A stretch of 64,000 bases of DNA from Lytechinus pictus. Taxonomy: Eukaryota; Echinodermata; Echinoidea; Temnopleuroida; Toxopneustidae. The first letter of the stretch is position 1; every line of letters begins with the position of its first letter. The notes below the pieces were generated by a model. It did not search any database. It was not told the origin of the DNA and saw nothing but the letters and a program-made list of their open reading frames with translations. The stretch covers positions 13,155,001-13,219,000 of the forward strand of contig NW_026974140.1 of the NCBI RefSeq assembly GCF_037042905.1, in the 5' to 3' direction. This document shows positions 12,801 through 24,200 of this stretch, piece after piece. The position numbers and the translations under genes are program-made.

Positions 12801-15800
12801 AGGTTCACCAAAATTTTACACAGAATTTTGACATTTTTACTATAAAAATGTTGATGCTAATTTATGCAATTTTTTGAAAATTCACATAAAAATGCTTCTT
12901 CTTCTTTAACTGTTGACTGATTTTGATTTTTTTTCTTCCATCTGGTAGAACTTCATGAGGTTCACCAAACTTGTACACAGAATTTTGAAATTTTGAGTAG
13001 AAAAAAATTATTTATGCTAATTTATGCAAAATTTATTCATAATCACAAAAAAAAATGCTTCCTCCTTATTTGTTGACCAATTTTGATTTTTTTTCATCCA
13101 CTGGTAGAGCTACATGAGGTTCTCCAAAATTTTACACAGAATTTTGACATTTTTACTATAAAAATGTTGATGCTAATTTATGCGAATTTTTGAAAATTCA
13201 CATAAAAATGCTTCTTCTTCTTTAACTGTTGACTGATTTTGATTTTTTTTTCTTCCATCTGGTAGAACTTCATGAGGTTCACCAAACTTGTACACAGAAT
13301 TTTGAAAAATTTTGAGAAGAAAATTATTTATGCTAATTTATGCAAAATTTATTCGTAATCACAAAAAAAAATGCTTCTTCCTTATTTGTTGACCAATTTT
13401 GATTATTTTTTCATCCACTGGTATAGCTACATGAGGGTCACAAAATTTCAACACAGAATTTTGAAACTCATTTGATATGCTAATTTATGCATATTTTTCA
13501 AAACTCACAAAAAAATACTTACATGTATATATTTGTTGACTGATTTCGATTTTTTATTACTTCCATCTAAGAGCTACATGAGGTTCACGAAGGTTCTACA
13601 CAGAATTTAGACATTTTGACTAGCAAATTTATGCTATTTTATATGGAATTTATTCATAAATCACAAAAAATGCTTCTTCTATGTCATTTCTTCATCAATT
13701 TCAATTCTGCTCCCTCAATTTATGTCACCAATATAATTCACTACAGTGTCAACTGGGCTGAAATTAAAAAAAATTGTGTTTAATTTCTTTGCGAGACGCC
13801 GGATGAGCTCCACATCATTGATGTGCTGCTTTGAACAAAAGAAAAGGGGAATTTTGTGCTGTTCTATTATTTTGTAGCCATTCACACTCAGACCTGTAAA
13901 TAATTTACTCATGAATTATGAAGTGTTTTCATCGTTGATGTAACCAGATGTTACCATGGTCAAGTTTGCACATCTGTTGTATAAAAAAAATGCAATTTTT
14001 TAAGCTGTTAATAAAATTATAATGACTGAATTCATGGAATCTCATGGATCATGGGGTTGGTTTCTTCATGGACCTATTACGAATGGACATTCAACGAGAG
14101 TATTTTATGACCACCACCTGTTTCCAGCTGTCAAAATCGCTGTCTAACCCTTAACTTTCTCTTTACGCGGTTTTTACGACCACCGCCCGGGGCGATTGTT
14201 TACACAAGCTCCTTTCGCCCACTGATCGTCACCGATCGATCACTGGCCCTCTTTCGACCAAATGCGGTCATGTTTTAGCCCCGATTGCCAAAAGGGAAAG
14301 TCCCTACATTACCTAGAATGCAATGCGCAATTCATATCCGGTTTTTCAGTACATTATTTTAGGCTGTCTATAATGTGCGATTGTCGTCTGTCCATCAAAA
14401 AAAAATCCTGTTAAATTTCATCAATCCTGTGGAATTTTATGCCCAAATGAAAATCAACTTCTGACCGAAGGTAAGCGCTACTATCGACATCAATACTGTC
14501 CGAAAAAGATGAAATTTTAACGTTTTTCCGCAGATTTTTTCGTCGAATTTCAAGTGCTTTTTTGCCATAGATATACGGATCTGCAAGGTGATGTCAATGC
14601 ATTTCATTTCCGGTTGTTAGCGATGTACGTAAAAAATACGTTTATGCACGCCTGTTTTCTTGTTTCTGCTATCATTTTCATAGCGCTAACGTTCGCTGCT
14701 GTGCGTTGCTGTTGATAAAGTGAACGAACAACATCGCAATGTGTAGGAGCAGCGTACAATTGATTTCCGCTGTCCATCAGTGAGAGCATGGTGAGAGCGT
14801 TTTTTACGACCGGCTTGATGGGTGTCAGCTGCCAGCGCTCTGTTTATAAAAGGATTAGCGGCGACGGTCTCTGTGTCAAAGGAGGGGATTCGTTGAATGT
14901 CCATTCGTAATAGGTCCATGGTTTCTTAAACCAGTTTATTGAATTCAGCTTGAAATACTGGGGCACATTTTTTCAACAATTTATTAAAGTATGATTTTTA
15001 CTGCCTTTTTTTGTTATAAGCTACCTAAATCCTCACATTTGATAAGATAACGCTGATGATAAAGATGATGAAGGCGAAAAAGAGGATGGTGAGAACTTGT
15101 TGGTGTTGAAGGATTAGGGAGGAGAATGGTGATGACGAGTAATAGAATAAGACGTGGGATGATGAGGACGATAATGTGGATGGATGATGATGATTAGGGC
15201 ATGAAGAAGGAAAAAAAGAAAGATGAGGAGATTGAAGGATTGGGAGGAGAGAATAGTGATGATGAAGAAAAAACTAGTTTATTTGATGATCATAATGCTG
15301 ATGATCAGGAGTAGAATGACAAAGAAGGGGGAGAATTAGGAGGAGGTGAAGGATTATGGAAGAGGAGATATTTTGATGATTGAGGTGTCGGTGAAGGAGG
15401 TAATAATGAAAACAATGATGAACAAAATGAGTATGATCAGAATGATGGTGATAAAAATTTAGATGATGATAGAATTTGTCTCCTTTTGAAGTAATGTTTG
15501 TTTCATCATGTTACTCATCCTTAAAGAACCCCTATCATGGCTGGTGGCTTGTTTGCAGTAGACAGGAAGTATTTCATGGAGGAGTTAGGTGGCTATGATG
15601 AAGGATTAGAAATATGGGGAGGAGAACAATATGATCTGTCTTTCAAAGTAAGTATAGGCAATATCTAGGGGTGTTTTATAACCATTTGTGAATTAGCCAT
15701 GACCCCATAAACAATTTGAATATGAAGTGACAAATAATGCAATTTTTCAGGCATTAATCATATTCTGTTTGTGTACTTACATCTGTATTTCAGGTAATTG

Positions 15801-18259
15801 TCATTCAAAGTAAGATATATTGTGGGTTTCTTTTCTATATGTATATTTTGCTGATTCAATAAAAAGTTATAGAGAAACTTCTATGATTTGTGATGTTATT
15901 GTCATGAAAAATGTAATGATGTGTCAGTAAAAATCAATAACAGCATTACGGAACACCCCCATCCGCCGTAACCTTCTTATGAACAATTTATCTTTATAAA
16001 GCCATGCTGTGACTCTTAACTCTTTTTCTCTCAATCTGTCTCTCAGTGTCACTTTATCTATCTCTCCTCTTTCTCCAACTCCCTCTTTATCTTTCTCTCT
16101 TTTCAGCCACCATACTCTATCTCTCTTGTTCACTCTCCAGTTACCTCTTCTTTCGTCCCATTGCCATCCCCTCTTGCCCTGAGCTACATTGTGAACAATT
16201 CAGTTTTCTTTAATTGTCACTGGTTATTCTGACAAATGAACACCATATTATGAATCCTTTATTCATAGACCGTGATCTTGTTATTCATTTTTCCCCAGGT
16301 ATGGATGTGCGGTGGTGAAATGGAGGAGATACCGTGTTCGCGGGTCGGACACATCTATCGAAAATTCATGTCTTACACGGTGCCTGGAGGCGCAGGTGTG
16401 ATCAATAAAGTGAGTTTGATGGAATTGAGTAATCATGTGTGAAGATTCCTCAGTTTGTTCTTGGAGGCATGATTCTTCAAAGAGAGAATAAAAATACCGC
16501 CCTGAAAATTAGCTTGGCACATCCTCATGACAGGGATAAAACCATCCCACATTCCTGCATCTCATTTTATTCATACAGTGGAAAAACATTTTTTTTCAGT
16601 CAAACAGATTTGATAATTTGCTTTATTTGTATTTAAAAAAGGGGGGGGGGGTAGCAATTCAAGGATGTGAAATGTTGAGACTTGGAGGAGAGCTCAAGTG
16701 GTTAGAATTAAATGTTTGTCTGTGTAGAACCCATATTCAGTGAATCTATCCAGATTGTATAATTTTGTAAAGGGATAATATGGATGTTAGTTTAACTGAG
16801 AATTTGTATTCATGTAGTCTTATACATGTATTTTCATGTTCAGGGCATGTGACTTGACAGAATTGAGTCTATGTATCATGCATGTAATTTTGCTTATTTC
16901 TATACCTTAGAGCAAACACTAATTCTTAAGGGCATTATGATGTGTCTTGAGAAAAATTATTGTAGCAATTCATCACTTGATTTGACATTCAAATTTACAA
17001 TTCTTTCTCCAGAATCTTTTAAGAGTGGTTGAGGTATGGATGGATGAATGGGGCAAGTATTTCTATGAACGTCGGCCATACCTCAAGGGGCAGGACTTTG
17101 GCGATATCAGCAAACAGATGGCCCTGCGAGAGAGACTGCAGTGTAAAAACTTCACCTGGTTTCTGACTGAGGTGGCGCCAGACATCCTTCAGTATTATCC
17201 TCCTGTAGAGCCGGAAGGCGGGGCCAAGGGGCATGTAAGTCTGAATGCAAGTTTAATGTGCTTCATAGCCAGCAGAACAAGCTTAAGATATTTTATTAGT
17301 TTTACATTTTGAATAAATGAGAACGGAATCCACTGATGTTTTAGGCATAGATAAAGTCTTGCTCTGCATTTAAGTTGGAACAATCCAAAAGTTGAAGTAC
17401 GTAATGTTGAAGAAAAAAGGGTTCCTGCTTGTAACAAATACCAAATCTTATTGCAGTATTTTGTACTGTTTATTCCGTTTACTTTTCCCCTCTCTATCAA
17501 CTATTATTTGTTGCCATAAATATTTCATATTCTCCTTTATTAATTCTTTACTCTTCTTTACTAATGTACTTATCAGCTTTATGAAACATCCCCTGGTTGA
17601 CTTGTGTCCTTAATGTGAGCACACATGATGCGTGTGTTTGTTTATGTGTTTCAATTGGTGCTATCTATTCTATTTTCTCTTATTTCCTCTTTGGGTATTT
17701 ATTTGGACATTGAATTCCAGGCGTTGGTAGATATTAATTCGTATGGAGGAAACTTTGGAAGCGTGAGCATACATCTTCTTAATGCTTCTTGCATGCATCT
17801 TGATCCCACGTTGAGAATATACATTTATTTCCTTTCAAGGAATGCGGTTTGGATTGCAAGTTCAAGTTTCATTCTTGCTCCCCATTGCTGAAACCTGAAG
17901 CAAGCTGGAGGCACAATTGAAATGCACTCCCTGTGCGATAAATTTGTACAGATGTTGCCTGTAAAGAATTGATTTTTTTTTTGGCGCATGCTCACAAAAT
18001 ATGGAACATCGAATTGTCAATTGCTTTGTGTGATCAAATTATATCTTGGTTGATTTTGAAAGGTTGAAGAGGAGAGGATTTGAAGGATGCAACAATCTGT
18101 TTTGTTGAAAAAGAAAAATTGCATGTACCTCAGCACATTCTGTTTTCTGCATCTTGTATCTTTCATTTAGACCTACAGTCTTTTCTAATTCTCTCTTTCT
18201 CTATTTTTGTCTCACCTGCATAGCAGAGTGAGACTATAGGCGCCGCTTTTCCGACGGCG

Positions 18260-18299
<40 letters not shown>

Positions 18300-21200
18300 C
18301 GGCGGCGTCAACACCAAATCTTAACCTGAGGTTAAGTTTTTGAAATGACAGCATAACTTAGAAAGTATATGGACCTAGTTCATGAAACTTGGCCATAAGG
18401 TTAATCAAGTATTACTGAACATACTGCCTGAGTTTCATGTCACATGACCAAGGTCAAAGGTCATTTAGGGTCAATGAACTTAGACCATGTTGGGGGAATC
18501 AACATCAAAATCTTAACCTAAGGTTAAGTTTTTGAAATGTCATCATAACTTAGAAAATATATGGACCTAGTTCATGAAACTTATACATAAGGTTAATCAA
18601 GTATCACTGAACATCCTGCATGAGTTTCACATCACATGACCAAGGTCAAAGGTCATTTAGGGTCAATGAACTTTGGCCGAATTGGGGGTATCTGTTGAAT
18701 TACCATCATAACTTTGAAAGTTTATGGATCTGATTCATGAAACTTGGACATAATAGTAATCAAGTATTACTGAACATCCTGTGCAAGTTTCAGGTCATAT
18801 GATCAAGGTCAAAGGTCATTTAGGGTCAATGAACTTTGGCCAAATTGGGGTATTTGTTGAATTACAGCCATAAATTTGAAAGTGTGTTGGTCTAGTTCAT
18901 AAAACTTGGACATAATAGTAATCAAGTATCACTGAACATCCTGTGCGAGTTTCAGGTCACATGATCAAGGTCAAAGGTCATGTAAGGTCAAAGAACTTTG
19001 GCCACGTTGGGGGTATTTGTTGAATTGCCATCATATCTCTATAAGTGTATTGGTCTAGTTCATAAAACGTGGAAATAAGAGTAACCAAGTATCACTGAAC
19101 ATCTTGTGCGAGTTATAGTAGTTTTCAAAATCAGCACTGCTGCTATATTGAATCCCGTGATGCAGGTGAGACGGCCAGAGGCATTCCACTTGTTTCTTCT
19201 TTCTTTCTCTCTTGTCTTCCCTTCTCCCCATCCCTCTCCTTTCCTTACTATTCACGATGAGTAGTTACAAGAATTAAATTAATTTGACGTTCAAAGGCTC
19301 TAATGGCCTTTTAAGGTTGCTGAAATTATATCCACATTGATCAAAATTTGTGCATACAGATACTGCAGACTGTTATCAATTAGAATTCGTAAAAATAAAT
19401 GAAATATGCTCGTAAAATAAGTGATTTCATGGTTCATATCATTTGTATCATCATGCAGACTTGATCTCTATGTATTGATTTACAGATAACACATATGAGT
19501 ACAGGAAAGTGCCTCACATTATCCCAGGCGGGTAAAGATGAACTGAGGATAGAGCAATGTTCACCGAGATTCAAAAAGGAGGGAGGTTCACAGGTAAGCT
19601 AATTCAGTTCTTTTTATTCAAGGGGGAACTAGTTGATAAGATGATAGAGCATTACGTCTAGCCATGCATTCCTGATTGTTTTTTCTTTTGTTTTATATTT
19701 TGGTGGTTCTGATTTTTGTCTCACCTGCGAAGTGAGACGGCGGCGTCAACACCAAATCTTTTTGGCATGTTTTTGACATGACAGCATAACTTAAAAAGTA
19801 TATGGGCCTAGTTCATGAAACTTGGCCATAAGGTTAATGAAGTATTACTGAACATCCTGCCTGAGTTTCTGGTCACATGACCAAGGTCAAAGGTGATTTA
19901 GGGTCAATGAACTTAGACCATAATGGGGGAATCAACATCAAAATCTTAACCTAAGGTTAAGTTTTTGAAATGTCATCATAACTTAGAAAGTATATGGACC
20001 TAGTTCATGAAGCTTGGCCATAAGGTTAATCAAGTATTACTAAACATCCTGCCTGAGTTTCTGGTCACATGATCAAGGTCAAAGGTCATTTAAGGTCAAT
20101 AAACTTTGGCCAAATTCGGGGTATATGTTGAATTACCATTATAACTTTGAAAGTTTATGGATCTGATTCATGAAACTTGGACATAGAGTCATCAAGTATC
20201 ACTGAACATCCTGTGCGAGTTTCAGGTCACATGACCAAAGTCAAAGGTCAATGAACTTTGGCCATGTTGGGGGTATCTGTTGAATTACAATCGTAACTTT
20301 GAAAGTTTATGGATCTGATTCATGAAACATGGACATAGAGTCATCAAGTATCACTGAACATCCTGTGCGAGTTTCAGGTCACACGATGAAGGTCAAAGGT
20401 CAATGAACTTTGGCCATTTTGGAGGTACAGTAATTATTAGATTGCTGTCATAACTTTCAAAGTTTATAGATATAGTTTATAAAATGTGGATATAGGGGTA
20501 ATCAAGTATCACTGACAAGTCTTAGGTCGCATGATCAAGGTCAAATGTCATTTATTGTCAATGAACGTAGTATTGTATCATTATATGAATCGTGTTTTTT
20601 GTGAATAATTATTTTATAGTAGTTTTCAAAATCAGCACTGCTGCTATATTGAATCGCGCGATGCAGGTGAGACTGCCAGAGGCGCTCCACTTGTTTATAA
20701 GCCCGCCCGGCGACGGGTCAGGACGTGTTATGGTATCACGCTCGGTGTCTGTCCATCTCTGTCCGTCCATTAACTTTTCCCTGTAAACGCCATAAATTCA
20801 GTTTAACTTAACCTAGGCTCATATAATTTGGTGTGTGTGATACTAGCATGGATCCCAGGAATTCTATTGATTTTGAGGTCAAAGGTGAAGTCGCCACCTT
20901 CCACTTTTCTTGCTTGACCAATAACTCCATTTTCCATGTTACAGGTGGGCGTATTATGTGCTCACCTTTAATAGCGACACTTGTTTTGTTTGTCATAATT
21001 TTTTCAGGGGAAAGTGATGATGGACGTTGACCCTCTTCCCCCTTTTTTTTTCCTTAGAAAAATATTTTGCCCCCCCCCCCCCCTCTCAGTTGGTAAATTC
21101 TGGATCTGCCCTTATAGTAGTTTTAGTAGTACAAGTAGTCCAGAGCTATATCATCCCAATTATTTAGGGCTTCATTTTATGAGAAGAAATGTCATAGAAT

Positions 21201-24200
21201 GTCAGCAAGAATTGAAAGATATACCAAAATGAGTAGCTATATATCGCTTGGTCTCCCTACACTGTATTCTTGATATCATTTGCTATGTTTGTAATACTCA
21301 GTTGAATATATCCACATAAAGATTGTACAATATAAATTCACAATCATTATTATTATATTATTATTATCACCCTGTAGTATTGGGAAATGACATGGCATGA
21401 TGATTTCAGACCAGGGTCAAAAGGTCGTAAGCAGTGCGTTGACTTCCCCTATGGAAGGGAAGGTGCAGAACCTATCCTTTATCCCTGCCATCACGGAGGA
21501 GGAAATCAGCTCTGGGTTTATGATGAGGTGAGTTTTCATGGCAATATTCATAATAACAATAGAACCTTGTTTAGATATGATGCGACAATGATTGGCAGTA
21601 TTCTAACCTGGTGCAACCAAGTAGTCAACTCATCATCATAAACTTCACATTATGCTTTTGAAATAAAAAGATTGTCCAAAAACATGGCATCAAAGTTAAT
21701 CTGCTTTACTCTGGACCAGACTAGTTTTTTGCAAAATTTTTATGCAATTTGATTGGGCCTAAGTATTTTGTAGCCAGGCAACACCAAAAAGATTTCCTGT
21801 ATCTGAAAAATGTCTTGCACTTTCTTGCACCCTCTCTGAACAAGTCTGAAGTGGTGATTAAAGTTTAATATGATTTGTACCAATGCTTATGATAATACAA
21901 GTAAGGAAGATGATTCTTGAATTGAAGTGATTTCAGTAGTTACAGTGTGTTATTGATACAGGCTTCCCAACCCAAGAGGGAAAATTATTTTACTTTTTTC
22001 CAGTCAGGGAAGGGGAAAAATCAGGAATTTTTTTTTTTTTTTTAAATACCTAGAATCAGGGAAAAATGCCTCAAATGAGGGAAAAATCAGGGAATTTTCA
22101 TTGGCCCAAAAGTCAAGAGCACGGTAGTCAGTCAGACTCTTATATTTTGTTGCATATCAAAACAACATCCATTGAATGACTAGTTATGGTGTTTTTTTTT
22201 AGTGTAGCCTCTCTGACTGCAGTACAAACTTTGTTAGTAAAAATACATGTAATTCACTGCAACAACTTACAAAACATGCAAAACTGGGAATGGGTTTGAA
22301 TAATCATCTGGGAATTTTTAAACTTCATCAAGGTAAAATCAGGGAATTTTGTTTTCTTGAAAAGCTGGGAACCCTGTGATATCTATCAATCTTCCTTTTT
22401 TTTAAATTCAACATGTTTGATTTCCTTTATCAACCAGTGGTGTAACAGGCTGGGGGGCAAGCTGCCCCCCCTGGCGGATTTCACTGGGAAAATAAAAGAA
22501 AAAACAGGAAAAAGAAATAAAAAGGAGGGAGAAAGAAAGGGAAAGAGGAAAAAGGAAAGGAGGAAAAGGAAAGGAAAAAGTGAAAAGAAAACGAAGAAAA
22601 CCATTTTTTTTTAAATGGAAAAGGAAGGAAAGCGGGAAAAGTACGAAAGAAGAACATTTGAGAAAGAACATATCATTTCGAAATAGGCCTATGTAATGCA
22701 ATAGCACGGTGGGAAATAAATAAAAAGATGACAAAGTGGCAATAGCGGGAAACGAAGGTAGAATGTAATTAATCAAAAGCTAAATTGGAAAACAAAAGGG
22801 ACAAAAAAAAAATAATAACACGACTGAGCTGCCGATGATTGAAATTAAAGAGCGGGAAGAAAGATGGACTGCATACAACATTGTGCTATAAGCTTGCTAA
22901 ATTTTATGCAAATAAGCTACCGGGGCTTTGCCCCAGACCCCACGCAGTAAAGGCTCTTCATTTATAACCTTCAAATGGCTCTATAACGCCCCCCCCCCGT
23001 TCAATCATGTTCAATCACTGGCATACAGGCGGGGGGGGGGGTCTTGGTTCCACACCCAAGAGGAAAAAAAATGATGGGAGACAACGTATAATGAAATGAA
23101 TGGTAACAATGAAATATGATATTTGCTGAATATAATGGAAAAATCTATCACATAATTGGAATTTAATTTCAATTGGCAATATTTTTTCCATAACATTGCT
23201 ATGTTTTGCCCCTTCAAAATAGTTGGTTCATTATGCAACTGGGTTGAATAAATGTGTCGTGTAAAAGCTATATTCTGTATATGCCCGCGATTTGATTAAA
23301 ATAGCGGCAATCTGCGAGGTCTAAATGGCTTTGATATCAAGAAGTTCCGGGGGGGTCCGCCCTGGACCCCAACCGCACAGCACTGCGTATGAAAGGGTTG
23401 GGCCATGGCTTCAAAAAGTTCTACAAACAAGAACAAACAAAAAAAGGAGGAAAGCAAAGCAAAGGAAGAGTGTAGGATATGATTTTATTTACTGAATATA
23501 ATGTAAAAAAGATAGCTCAAAGTTAGATTTTCATGAAAAGGTGATTGTTTCTCGCTCGCTTCGCTCGCTCGGGACTAAAGCAGCTTTTTAGCACATGTGC
23601 TATACTGCGCCCCTCGTTTTTTTTTTTTTTTTTTTTACTCCACGCTACTGCCGCAAAGAATCTTGTTCACAGTGGCGTACAGACCACAAAAAGAGGAATC
23701 TAAAGAGAGAAGAATGAAATATATTATTCTCTGGATATCATGTAAAAATCTATCACAAAATTGGATTTTTGTATTAAAAAGGTCAAAATTTTTGCTCGCT
23801 CGCTTCACTCGCTCGCAACTTTTTTTAAAGATAAATTTTGCAAATTACACAATATCCAGGGGTGTGAGAGTTCAGATTTTTATCTGATTTCAGATTTTTT
23901 TGTTTTGATTTTCAGCTTAATTTCAGCTTATTTTTGGCCTTCCTCTGTACAAAAAGTATGGGAGCTCTTTCTATTTCAGACTTTTTCAACACTCTTCAGC
24001 TTTTTTCAGATCTTTTTATTTGTGACCACTCACACCCCTGACAATATCTGGCCTTCTCAAAATAGTCGCCTCATTACACCATTATGCCTGTTCATACCAT
24101 GATATGACCGGGAAATTTTTGGCTCCTGCCCTCCCTGGCCACCGACCCCTGTTACGCCGCTGTTATCAACTCAGTATTTTACAAAGAGCTTTTGAATTAT

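Larger units (their letters stand above)
6844..15526 (+). other. GALNT intron a-b (8.7 kb)
   Basis: Spliced out between exons a and b. It contains a decayed exon copy (7011-7051), a periodic GC-rich array (9340-9850), a transposon right end (about 9980-10025), retroposon 3' ends (10905-11045), a tRNA-like SINE piece (about 11430-11590), a 155-bp array (12070-13710) and a TIR element (14067-14920). A GATGAT-rich purine stretch lies at about 15040-15470. No other coding exon was recognised. Confidence 0.7.
18206..19193 (+). mobile_element. ~1-kb interspersed element with 155-bp tandem units, copy 1
   Basis: Starts TTTTTGTCTCACCTGCATAG and ends near GATGCAGGTGAGAC..CCACTTGT, so the ends carry GTCTCACCTGCAT in inverted orientation. 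Inside are tandem ~155-180-bp units with TTCATGAAACTTGG, ATCACTGAACATCCTG and CAAGGTCAAAGGTCA. No protein is encoded. The family is abundant in echinoderm genomes as I recall; I cannot name it. Confidence 0.8.

Noticed and set aside
12070..13710. CRISPR-like regularly spaced repeats
   Set aside because: Units are 150-160 bp diverged satellite copies in a eukaryotic intron with no cas genes; this is a tandem repeat.
21005..21118. A small hAT-like element (CAGGGG..GGATCTGCCC)
   Set aside because: The two ends are not inverted repeats of each other and no duplication is visible; the right part only resembles the end at 10025.
22357..22776. Lys/Glu-rich + frame and Phe/Pro-rich - frames
   Set aside because: Purine-rich filler inside the transposon 22435-24162; no family similarity.
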